From positions 1 through 16,222 of the forward strand of contig JAAZGN010000050.1 of the NCBI GenBank assembly GCA_012511185.1: a stretch of 16,222 nt of DNA, given 5' to 3'. Shown here piece by piece: positions 1 through 6,325 of the stretch. The notes beneath the pieces were generated by a model. That model saw only the letters and a program-made list of their open reading frames with translations, did not search any database and was not told the origin of the DNA. The stretch is from Clostridiaceae bacterium. GTDB taxonomy: Bacteria; Bacillota; Clostridia; Saccharofermentanales; DTU023. Each line of letters opens with the position of its first letter. Position 1 is the first letter of the stretch. Position numbers and translations under genes: made by a program.

Positions 1-953
1 TCCCAGATTTCCTGGACCCGGTCCATGGAGGCGGTCGCCTGCTGGGCAATGTTGATCAACTCCCCCATGGCAATCATGGGCCAGGCCAGCATGCCCAGGT
101 AGAAGACATGGGACATGAGCTGGCCGATGGTGATGGTGCCCTGGCCAATAAGTCTGGCGCCGAAAAGGAGCGCGATGATAAAGGAGGTTCCCTGGATCAG
201 GCGTGACGCCGGCATAAAGAGGGCGTCGAGCCTGGCCACCTTCATGTTCTGCCGGAAGAGATGGGAAGTGCGTTCAGCAAACTGTTTGCCTTCCTGATCC
301 TCCATGACGAAGGCCCGGATGACCCGGATTCCCTGGATGTTCTCAAGGACGTGGTCATTGATGTCGTCAAAAGCCTGCTGGGCCAAGTCGTATTCCGAAT
401 AAAGCAGCTTGCCGATTTTCCTGGATAAGAAAATAAGGAAGGGGTAGGGCAGGAAGGTCAGCAGGGTCAGCTGCCAGGAGCCGTTGATGGCCATGATGGC
501 GAGAATCACCAGCTGGTAGAGGGTCGAGTCAAAGAGCATCATCATGCCAAAGCCCGCCATCTCGGCGATGGAGGCGACGTCATTGGTCGATTTTCCCATC
601 AGGCTTCCCGTCGACTGGGCCAGGAAAAAGGGTGCGTTTTGGTTGAGCAGTTTCGAGAATGTCCGCTGCCGCGCCATAAGTTCCGTTACGTCATAAGCTT
701 TGACCAGGTAATAGGACCAGAAGTAGCCGGACACGTAGGCGAGGACAGTCACCATGAGCATGATGGCGACATAGGCCAGAAGGCTCCCGACGGTCAGGTT
801 GGAAGCGAATATCCGGTCGGCGGCATGGCCCGCAAACCAGGGCGGCAAAACGGAAACCAGGTAATTGAGGGTGACGCAGATTGTGACGACGATGTACTCG
901 CGCCAATATTTTTCCAGCAGCCAATGGTATTGTCTTTTCAGTTTTGTCAACAC
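1..953 (-). CDS. ABC exporter, transmembrane domain (3' end outside window)
   Basis: Reading the minus strand from 953 gives about 317 open codons running off the left edge. The protein starts VLTKLKRQYHWLLEKYW and has six hydrophobic stretches (about residues 18-42, 57-82, 135-155, 157-180, 245-265, 275-300). The cytoplasmic-loop pattern is typical of type IV ABC exporters: a segment reading STNDVASIAEM, then ENIQGIRVIRAF, then a final segment ending in ASMDRVQEIW just before the nucleotide-binding domain, which lies outside the window. It probably acts in the membrane as a lipid, peptide or drug exporter half-transporter; the substrate cannot be told. The start is GTG at 953, or the adjacent TTG at 950; a GGAGAGGGG stretch lies 12 bases upstream of the GTG. 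An extended -10 promoter sits at 989-997. The gene follows the zinc-ribbon membrane protein on the same strand after 69 bases. Clostridial exporters of this shape often work as heterodimers, so a partner may lie beyond the edge (inference). Confidence 0.88.
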   Translation of the reverse strand, partial: MLTKLKRQYHWLLEKYWREYIVVTICVTLNYLVSVLPPWFAGHAADRIFASNLTVGSLLAYVAIMLMVTVLAYVSGYFWSYYLVKAYDVTELMARQRTFSKLLNQNAPFFLAQSTGSLMGKSTNDVASIAEMAGFGMMMLFDSTLYQLVILAIMAINGSWQLTLLTFLPYPFLIFLSRKIGKLLYSEYDLAQQAFDDINDHVLENIQGIRVIRAFVMEDQEGKQFAERTSHLFRQNMKVARLDALFMPASRLIQGTSFIIALLFGARLIGQGTITIGQLMSHVFYLGMLAWPMIAMGELINIAQQATASMDRVQEIW

Positions 954-988
954 AGTGAAGAAAGTCCCCTCTCCAATCAGCGCCACCA

Positions 989-997
989 ATTATAGCA
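989..997 (-). promoter_or_regulatory. Extended -10 promoter for the ABC exporter gene
   Basis: On the minus strand the sequence reads TGCTATAAT, a perfect TATAAT preceded by the TGn extension. It lies about 36 bases upstream of the GTG start at 953. No good -35 box is seen at the usual distance, which is typical of extended -10 promoters. It suggests the exporter can be transcribed separately from the upstream minus-strand gene. Confidence 0.5.
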
Positions 998-1022
998 GTT
1001 TTTGCCGGAAGGGCTGACCGGC

Positions 1023-1901
1023 TTATTTCACTACATTGAGCATGCGCACCAGGGTGGTGACAGAGGACAAAATGCCCGAGAAGATGATGATGGCAAGGTA
1101 GGAGAGCTGCCAGGTCCTGTTCTCATCCAGATGCGTCAGGGCGGCGACCTGTTTCGCGTGCACCATGACGGCAAAAACGAGACCCATCAGTGCCAGGACA
1201 AACCCGTAGACAGCGCCTCCCGTGAAAAGAGAGGGCAGGGCCAGAAGAAAGAACAAGGTCAGATACTTCCACGATGTCCTGCCGGCCGCAAGCGCATGGA
1301 GGAAGGGCAGGCCGCCCTGGCGGTAGAGAAAACGGGCGAGAAGCCAGAGCGTTAAGGTAAAAAGGATGAGAATCAGGCCGATGAAGACCGACCCGGTAAG
1401 CCAGGACAGCAAGGATTCGCCGACACTCAACTCAACTCCCTGGCCGGTCACAAGCGCCGTCAGACTGCGGTTTAAAACCATGTAGTGGAGACCTGACAGG
1501 GCGACCGTAACCGCCAGCCAGATTGAGTGGGAGCGAGTCCAATGTGGCGAGAGTTCGCCCGACATGGTGTCCGCCGGAGCGGCGAAAAAACGAAGGAAAG
1601 ATTGCAGGTGCCGGGCCCGGTCAGCGGGCGTGCGGCTGTAATAGGAGGAAGCGCCGTCCTGCTGGTTTTTGCGCTTCCTTTTCGGCGGTATATTCTCCTC
1701 GCGGTGTTGCCAGTTACCGGAACTGAAAGGATCCGATGAGGTTCTCCCCGGCTCTTTGTCTGCAGCAGAATGATCAGCTGCCCATTCACGGTTTGCGGAA
1801 GAAGTATTCCTGCTTCCGCCTGTCACTCCTGATCGCGTGCGGCAATCGCATTTTTCATTATCTTCCAGCTCGCGCCCGCAGTAGAAACAATATCTTGCCA
1901 T
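1023..1901 (-). CDS. Zinc-ribbon membrane protein of unknown function
   Basis: This encodes 292 residues. The first 20 (MARYCFYCGRELEDNEKCDC) form a short zinc-ribbon-like knuckle with cysteines at 5, 8, 18 and 20. A polar, low-complexity linker follows (about 25-100), rich in Ser, Arg and Lys. The C-terminal two thirds carry about five hydrophobic segments (roughly 126-143, 168-192, 211-230, 231-250, 265-285). This layout, a cytoplasmic zinc ribbon on a tether in front of a Yip1-like membrane bundle, is common among uncharacterised Firmicute proteins. I cannot assign a function. The start ATG has GGGG six to seven bases upstream and a GAAGG further off. It is divergent from the acyltransferase gene across 113 bases and lies upstream of the ABC exporter on the same strand, so a role alongside the exporter is possible but unproven. 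Confidence 0.75.
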   Translation of the reverse strand: MARYCFYCGRELEDNEKCDCRTRSGVTGGSRNTSSANREWAADHSAADKEPGRTSSDPFSSGNWQHREENIPPKRKRKNQQDGASSYYSRTPADRARHLQSFLRFFAAPADTMSGELSPHWTRSHSIWLAVTVALSGLHYMVLNRSLTALVTGQGVELSVGESLLSWLTGSVFIGLILILFTLTLWLLARFLYRQGGLPFLHALAAGRTSWKYLTLFFLLALPSLFTGGAVYGFVLALMGLVFAVMVHAKQVAALTHLDENRTWQLSYLAIIIFSGILSSVTTLVRMLNVVK

Positions 1902-2014
1902 CGGTAATCCCCGAACCTTCTAAACAGACCTTTCCGGATCATCACCGGACCTTGCCCCAACTCTAGCGCCAAGATGTTAAAATAATGTGGCATAAATGAA
2001 AAGGGGACGCCATA
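1902..2014. other. Divergent intergenic region
   Basis: These 113 bases separate the minus-strand zinc-ribbon gene from the plus-strand acyltransferase gene and should hold both promoters. The part near 1975-2000 is AT-rich, and a short inverted repeat TCCGG / CCGGA (1933-1937 and 1945-1949) lies nearer the minus-strand gene. I find no convincing -35/-10 pair with correct spacing for either gene. Confidence 0.4.
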
Positions 2015-3274
2015 TTGACCAGAAAAAAGCAAAAGGGAGAAGTCGACCATCAGGCAATCAGAGCGCCAAAACCATTTGCTTACGGTTTTTTTCTGTTCCT
2101 TATGCGTATTTTATTCAAACTTCTCTACCGGATCCGCTGTGAGCGGGATCCTGCTCTTGCCGCATCCAACGGGCCTTTTTTTATCGTGGGCAATCATGTT
2201 GCCTACTTTGATCCGGCTGTCTGCGCGGCGGCAATGCCTGACCAACGCATCCGTTTTGTCGCGGGTCAGGAAATCGCCAACTGGAAAGTTCTGGGCGCGA
2301 TTTTCAGGAAGCTGGGCATCATCGAGATCAAACCCTTTCGGGTTAACTTCTCAACGACCAAGGAGATTATTCTCACAATCGCCCACAAGTGTTCGGTTGC
2401 GCTCTATCCCGAAACGCAGCGGTCCATGGCAGGCAATATGACCCCCTTCGGGCTGGCGACCGCCAAGCTGATCAAACATCTGAAGGCGCCTGTTGCGGCA
2501 GTCATTTGCCGCGGCGGCTACCTGGGCTGGCCGCGCTGGGCAGGATTGCCCCGGCCAGGCAGGATGGAGGTCAAGACCCGGCTGCTCTTGACCGCTGAGG
2601 AGACAGTCAGGTTTTCGGTTGATGAAATCCAGGGACGGCTTGTCAAGGTCTTGAATGTGGACGACTATGCCTGGCAGTCGGAGCGAAAGCGTCCGGTCCG
2701 GTTTTTTTCAAGACGGCGGGCGGAAAAACTTTCCTACATCTGTCACTGGTGCCCATCCTGTGACCGGCCTCTTGCCATGCGCAGCGAAAAAAGAAAACTC
2801 TTCTGTTCGGTCTGTGAACTGAGTCTGCGCGTTGATGCGGCCGGTTTCTTCAGTGCCTCACCCGGTTCACCGGCCCCTTTCGATCACCCGCTTGAGCACG
2901 CGTCCTGGCAGCGGAAGCGGATGGAAGAGGAACTCCTTTCGGACCGATCCCTGGAAAGCGGATGTCGGATGATTCTCCTGGAAAATCTTGGTGAAAGCGA
3001 TGACCCCGCATGTACGGAGCGGTTCGGAAAGCTGATCCTGTCCCGGAACGGACTGTCATTTCTCGACGACCGGGATGTCCCTCCCATTCGTTTTGCGATT
3101 GAATCGACCCCCTCTCTTTACTGTGATCCGGGTCATTTTGTCAACCTCCCCGATGACGAGATCATCTGGCGCGCTTATCCGGATGAAGAAGGATTCGTTG
3201 CCCTGCTGACGGATTACAGCCGTTATGCCTGGTCAAGGGACAATCACTTTGACCGCTTCCTTTCCGGTCATTGA
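2015..3274 (+). CDS. PlsC-like acyltransferase with C-terminal zinc-ribbon extension
   Basis: A 419-residue protein. Residues about 25-215 are a lysophospholipid acyltransferase (PlsC/LPLAT) domain: a hydrophobic segment at 23-40, the catalytic HX4D motif HVAYFD (His61, Asp66), and YPETQRS at 131-137 in the place of the family's PEGTRS phosphate-binding motif. The expected reaction is transfer of an acyl chain from acyl-ACP or acyl-CoA to a lysolipid at the inner membrane face. From about 240 on, the chain is not PlsC: cysteines at 243, 246, 249, 264 and 267 (CHWCPSC ... CSVC) look like a zinc ribbon, followed by about 150 residues I do not recognise. Usual PlsC length is 200-260, so this is an extended form. 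The start is TTG at 2015 with AAGGGGAC about eight bases upstream; no closer ATG fits. It is monocistronic as far as can be seen. Confidence 0.82.
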   Translation: MTRKKQKGEVDHQAIRAPKPFAYGFFLFLMRILFKLLYRIRCERDPALAASNGPFFIVGNHVAYFDPAVCAAAMPDQRIRFVAGQEIANWKVLGAIFRKLGIIEIKPFRVNFSTTKEIILTIAHKCSVALYPETQRSMAGNMTPFGLATAKLIKHLKAPVAAVICRGGYLGWPRWAGLPRPGRMEVKTRLLLTAEETVRFSVDEIQGRLVKVLNVDDYAWQSERKRPVRFFSRRRAEKLSYICHWCPSCDRPLAMRSEKRKLFCSVCELSLRVDAAGFFSASPGSPAPFDHPLEHASWQRKRMEEELLSDRSLESGCRMILLENLGESDDPACTERFGKLILSRNGLSFLDDRDVPPIRFAIESTPSLYCDPGHFVNLPDDEIIWRAYPDEEGFVALLTDYSRYAWSRDNHFDRFLSGH

Positions 3275-3423
3275 CAGGAAAACTGTTCAGTCCGCACCTT
3301 TCGTTTTAAGAGGTTTTATGCTAACCTTATTTTGTTTATGGGCCGGCGAGGCTTTGCTTTTTGTTGCCCGGAACCGGTTAATGTATGGAAGGTGTGAACT
3401 GTGCACCTTGGGGAGGGTTGCCC
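3275..3423 (+). promoter_or_regulatory. Leader region of the V-ATPase operon
   Basis: This 149-base gap must carry the operon promoter unless there is read-through from the acyltransferase. It is noticeably T-rich at 3298-3360 compared with its surroundings. No -35/-10 pair with proper spacing stands out. An inverted repeat AAGGTG (3389-3394) / CACCTT (3404-3409) with a nine-base loop abuts the Shine-Dalgarno GGGGAGG (3410-3416) of the first ATPase gene and could influence its translation. A short open frame (3318-3437) with an AAGAGG ribosome site also lies here and overlaps the start of the first gene. Confidence 0.35.
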
Positions 3424-3744
3424 GTGGCGGACCTTGATTTTTTGGATGAAATCAAAGAAACAGAATCAGAAGCTGTTTTGCGGGTTGAAGAGGCACGCGA
3501 AAAATCACAATTAAAGCGCCAGACTGCACGGCAAGAAGCAGTTGACAAGATTGATCAGGCGTATCTGCTGGCGGGAAAGATCCGGCAGGAGCGAATGGAA
3601 GAAGCACAGGCGCGGTACCAGGACCTGGTAGCTGGCGCCTCCGCTTCCGGCGATCTCCAATCGTCCGGGCTTTCTGAGAGCTTGCTGAACGAGGCGGCCA
3701 CCGCACTTGCTGAAAGGATTATAACCCTCCTTGAGCATCGTTAA
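3424..3744 (+). CDS. ntpF: V/A-type ATPase peripheral-stalk subunit H (G/NtpF)
   Basis: A 106-residue, highly charged helical protein (MADLDFLDEIKETESEAVLR...) with Ala/Glu/Gln/Arg-rich heptads over about residues 8-66 and a short C-terminal helix at 86-104. This is the size and composition of the peripheral-stalk subunit called H in archaeal-type ATPases, G in Thermus and NtpF in E. hirae. It pairs with subunit E in a coiled coil that holds the A3B3 head against rotation. The start is GTG at 3424, chosen because GGGGAGG at 3410-3416 lies seven bases upstream; an upstream in-frame ATG at 3385 would add a non-helical, Cys/Pro/Gly-containing tail and has no ribosome site. The next gene begins 14 bases before this one ends. 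Identity rests on length, coiled-coil character and being first in a complete operon. Confidence 0.85.
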   Translation: MADLDFLDEIKETESEAVLRVEEAREKSQLKRQTARQEAVDKIDQAYLLAGKIRQERMEEAQARYQDLVAGASASGDLQSSGLSESLLNEAATALAERIITLLEHR

Positions 3745-4477
3745 AATGAGCAAAATGACGATCCTGGGAGTGCGGGAGGATCGTGACAAGATAATCGACG
3801 CACTGATGCGCCTGGGAGCGGTGGAGATCGACAGGAGCGGGATTAAGGATGACCGCTCCCCACAGGTGGCGGCCAATGCCGACAATTTTGAGACGCGGGC
3901 GCGGCTTGTCCGTACTATTGAGGGTTTGCAAAAACGCTTTCTCTCTGCCAGACAGCTGTCGGTCAAGAAACTGTCGGTCACCGAAGAGGAGTTTTCTTTC
4001 ACAGAACGCGAAGAGGCGGAGCTCAGAGATCTTGTTTCCCACTACGAAACCTTGATTGCCCAAGAGGAGTCCATCCTGCACCAGGTTACCCTTCTTGAGC
4101 AGCAGATCGCACAGCTCCTGCCCTGGTCCGGAATCACTCTCGACCTGACGGAACAGACAAGCTTCCGGACATCGGTCATTTTCGGTACCTTCATGGATGC
4201 CACTTCGCTTGACTCCTTTCAAACCGATTTGCTGCGGGATTTCCCGCTTGCGGCGGTCCATCTTTTGGAAGAAACGGGCGTATTTCCCGCTAAAACTGCC
4301 ATTATTAGCTTGAACGAACAGCTTCCGCGTGTCCGGGCCCGCCTGGCCTCCTGTGCTTTCCATGAGATCCCCAAACTACCTTTTACAGGCACAGCCGAGG
4401 TAACAATCAATTCGCTCAGGGACCGGATCGAAAAGCTGGAAACGGAGTACAAGGAGCCGGAAAACTGTTTGGAATAG
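3731..4477 (+). CDS. ntpI: V/A-type ATPase subunit I, N-terminal part, ended by an in-frame TAG
   Basis: 248 residues matching the cytosolic domain of subunit I (subunit a), the stator that links the peripheral stalks to the membrane ring. The first residues, MSIVKMSKMTILGVREDRD, match the family's usual opening (xIVKM..v.iiG), which is why the TTG at 3731 is preferred over the ATG at 3746; AAAGGA lies about 12 bases upstream. It then shows the first alpha/beta lobe (LGAVEI), a long charged helix, the distal lobe (about 130-200) and the start of the return helix (DRIEKLETEYKEPENCLE), where a TAG codon at 4475-4477 stops it. Family members run about 650 residues without a break, and the reading frame resumes unchanged right after the stop. 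The product alone would lack the whole membrane domain. It overlaps ntpF by 14 bases. Confidence 0.85.
   Translation: MSIVKMSKMTILGVREDRDKIIDALMRLGAVEIDRSGIKDDRSPQVAANADNFETRARLVRTIEGLQKRFLSARQLSVKKLSVTEEEFSFTEREEAELRDLVSHYETLIAQEESILHQVTLLEQQIAQLLPWSGITLDLTEQTSFRTSVIFGTFMDATSLDSFQTDLLRDFPLAAVHLLEETGVFPAKTAIISLNEQLPRVRARLASCAFHEIPKLPFTGTAEVTINSLRDRIEKLETEYKEPENCLE
4475..4477 (+). other. In-frame TAG codon interrupting ntpI
   Basis: The codons read GAA TAG ATG GCG. Both flanking segments are in the same frame and together give a normal-length subunit I of about 668 codons. The break falls in the helix returning from the distal lobe of the cytosolic domain. A C-to-T change of CAG (Gln) would be enough to create it. 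TAG serves as an ordinary stop for ntpC, ntpA and arcA in this window. Confidence 0.9.
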
Positions 4478-5737
4478 ATGGCGGACCGATGCGGCCGCCT
4501 CATGACCTGCCACGACTACTTGCTTGTTCGCTACGACCGGGCAGGGGCCGGGGGAATGACGCAAGACGGGACCTACACCTTTTTTCTGCAGGTCTGGGTT
4601 ATCGCCGACCAGGCGGAAAAAATCGGCCGCCAGCTGGCAGAGCAGTTCAACTTGGCCTGGTCTTGCCGGCCGGCAAGAGAGGGTGAGGAAACTCCCGTCA
4701 AGCTGAAAAACAATCTCCTGGTGCGGGCCTTTGAGATCGTGCTTGAGATGTACGGTGCGCCCAGCAGCCAGGAAACGGATCCCATGCCGGTCATGGCCCC
4801 CTTCTACATGATTCTCTTTGGCATGATGCTGAGTGATGTCGGCTACGGGTCCATGTTGATGGCCGGCACGGCCTACATGCTCTTCAAAAAGAAGGTGGAG
4901 GGTAAAACACGCCAGATGAGCATGATGCTCTTCATCTCCGGCATTTCCTCGGTGATATGGGGCTTTATGTTTGGTGGATTTTTCGGTGACATGATCACAG
5001 CTGTGACCCAGGGCAGGGCGGACTTTCCTGTTCTCTGGTTCAACCCCATGGATTCGCCCGTTAAACTGCTCCTTTTCAGCATGATATTTGGAGTGATCCA
5101 TCTTTTTTTCGGCCTGGGCATTCATATTAGAAATGAGAAGATGAAAGGCAATCTGATCGGCGGGCTGGCCGATTCGGTGACCTGGTACCTGATTATTCCG
5201 GGACTGGGCCTGATGCTGGGAGCAGGTGCTCTTTCCGACCAGGCCACAACGGTGGCCCTGCTCAAAAGTGTAGGCCAGTGGATGGCCATAGCCGGCGTAG
5301 CCTTCGGGCTCATCTTCGCCGGCCACGGGATTAAAAACCCCTTCAAGCGGCTGCTCAAGGGGCTTGGCACCCTGTACGGGATTACCTCTTACCTGAGTGA
5401 TATTCTTTCTTATGCACGCGTCCTGGCCCTGGTCCTGGCAACCAGTGTCATCGCCACCGTCGTCAATATGCTGGGCATGCTGGGGGGGGCGTCGGTATTC
5501 GGCTACATCCTCTTCGCCCTGATCGGCGTATTTGGCCATACGCTCAACCTGGCTCTTTCCGCCCTGTCGGCCTTTGTCCACTCCTGCCGTTTGCAATATG
5601 TGGAAATGTTCGGCAAGTTTTTTATCGGTGGAGGATCCTTCTGGAATCCCTTGAGGCGCTCGACCACCTACATCAGGATCGAAGATAAGAAGGCAAATGC
5701 GGAAACAGTGAAGGAAGAAGCGGCCATCGCTTCTTGA
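4478..5737 (+). CDS. ntpI: V/A-type ATPase subunit I, C-terminal membrane part
   Basis: 419 residues that continue subunit I in the same frame after the TAG. Residues about 1-75 finish the cytosolic domain (HDYLLVRYDR, then a strand TYTFFLQVWV corresponding to the family's FVLEGWV). From about 100 on there are seven to eight membrane segments. Two arginines known to be essential in E. hirae NtpI (R573 and R629) have clear counterparts: SYARVLAL (Arg at 5417-5419) and HSCRLQYVEMFGKF (Arg at 5588-5590), 57 residues apart against 56 in E. hirae. These line the ion half-channels beside the rotor. The ATG directly abuts the TAG; the nearest good Shine-Dalgarno (AAGGAG, 4451-4456) is 21 bases away, too far for normal initiation. 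Expression therefore needs read-through, stop-coupled reinitiation, or the stop is an assembly error. A run of eight G occurs at 5482-5489. Confidence 0.87.
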   Translation: MADRCGRLMTCHDYLLVRYDRAGAGGMTQDGTYTFFLQVWVIADQAEKIGRQLAEQFNLAWSCRPAREGEETPVKLKNNLLVRAFEIVLEMYGAPSSQETDPMPVMAPFYMILFGMMLSDVGYGSMLMAGTAYMLFKKKVEGKTRQMSMMLFISGISSVIWGFMFGGFFGDMITAVTQGRADFPVLWFNPMDSPVKLLLFSMIFGVIHLFFGLGIHIRNEKMKGNLIGGLADSVTWYLIIPGLGLMLGAGALSDQATTVALLKSVGQWMAIAGVAFGLIFAGHGIKNPFKRLLKGLGTLYGITSYLSDILSYARVLALVLATSVIATVVNMLGMLGGASVFGYILFALIGVFGHTLNLALSALSAFVHSCRLQYVEMFGKFFIGGGSFWNPLRRSTTYIRIEDKKANAETVKEEAAIAS

Positions 5738-5741
5738 AATA

Positions 5742-5763
5742 GCCTGAACGCAAGCGGTCGGGC
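5742..5763 (+). promoter_or_regulatory. RNA stem-loop 1 in the ntpI-ntpK spacer
   Basis: GCCTGA (5742-5747) pairs with TCGGGC (5758-5763) with one G-T wobble; after an A/G mismatch the stem continues CG/CG around a CAAG tetraloop. No T-run follows, so it is not a standard intrinsic terminator. It begins just after the ntpI stop codon. Confidence 0.5.
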
Positions 5764-5773
5764 AATTAACGAG

Positions 5774-5791
5774 CCAACCTGCAGCGGTTGG
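5774..5791 (+). promoter_or_regulatory. RNA stem-loop 2 just upstream of the ntpK ribosome site
   Basis: A perfect six-base inverted repeat, CCAACC / GGTTGG, with a six-base loop TGCAGC. It ends five bases before the ntpK Shine-Dalgarno GGAGG. Such an element could stabilise the downstream message or expose the ribosome site; the role is inferred from position only. Confidence 0.55.
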
Positions 5792-5807
5792 TATTTGGAG
5801 GAAAGTT

Positions 5808-6284
5808 ATGGTATCCATCATTGGTCCGCTTCTGGTCTATCTTGCAGCTACCCTGGCGGTCATTCTGCCTGGCTACGGCTCGGCCAAGGTTGTCAGCAAA
5901 CTTGGCCAGATCGCTTCCGGCATCATGTCGGAAGACCCGTCCATGTTCGGCAAACTGCTGATTTTGCAGGCGCTTCCCGGGACACAAGGCATCTACGGCC
6001 TCCTCGGCTGGTTCATGATCATGAATCACTCGGGTATGCTGAGCGGCAACATTGCGATCAGTACGCAACAAGGCCTGCTCTTCCTGCTGGCATCGCTCCC
6101 TGTCGCTGTGATCGGTCTTCTATCCGCCTTTCATCAGGGTAATGTAGCGGAAGCCGGCATGGCTCTGGTGACTAAGCACGGTCAAGCGAGCGGCAGCGCC
6201 ATCGTCCTGGCTGTCATGGTTGAAACCTATGCCATTCTCGCACTTCTTGCGACCATTCTCGGCGTACTGGGCATTGCGGTTTGA
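5808..6284 (+). CDS. ntpK: V-type ATPase rotor subunit K (16-kDa proteolipid, sodium-binding type)
   Basis: 158 residues forming four hydrophobic helices, i.e. two fused hairpins, the doubled proteolipid that builds the membrane rotor ring. Known sodium ligands of E. hirae NtpK are Leu61, Thr64, Gln65, Gln110 and Glu139, with Tyr68 locking the site. Here LPGTQGIYG gives Leu56, Thr59, Gln60 and Tyr63 (constant shift of five), HQG gives Gln110 and MVETYAI gives Glu139. The carboxylate occurs only in the second hairpin; the first has lost it, as in other 16-kDa K subunits. A sodium-translocating enzyme is therefore predicted. The ATG has GGAGG about seven bases upstream. The gene sits in the operon between I and E with unusually long spacers (70 and 41 bases), each containing hairpins, in line with the need for many copies per complex. 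Confidence 0.95.
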   Translation: MVSIIGPLLVYLAATLAVILPGYGSAKVVSKLGQIASGIMSEDPSMFGKLLILQALPGTQGIYGLLGWFMIMNHSGMLSGNIAISTQQGLLFLLASLPVAVIGLLSAFHQGNVAEAGMALVTKHGQASGSAIVLAVMVETYAILALLATILGVLGIAV

Positions 6285-6285
6285 A

Positions 6286-6299
6286 CCCGCCTGGGCGGG
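6286..6299 (+). promoter_or_regulatory. RNA stem-loop directly after ntpK
   Basis: CCCGC (6286-6290) pairs with GCGGG (6295-6299) around CTGG. It starts two bases after the ntpK stop. The following sequence is GCATAAAAAG with no T-run on this strand, so it looks more like a processing or stability hairpin than a terminator. Confidence 0.45.
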
Positions 6300-6325
6300 G
6301 CATAAAAAGAGGGAGCGCTGACAAG

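Noticed and set aside
4475..4477. TAG as pyrrolysine or a genome-wide reassigned codon
   Set aside because: TAG ends ntpC, ntpA and arcA at the expected family lengths, so it is a normal stop here. Local recoding at this one site remains open and is listed as a finding.
4376..5821. 481-codon open frame on the minus strand
   Set aside because: It lies antisense to ntpI, whose family motifs and channel arginines are clear. The product is rich in His, Gln and Gly without domain-like patterns, as expected for the reverse frame of a GC-rich coding region.
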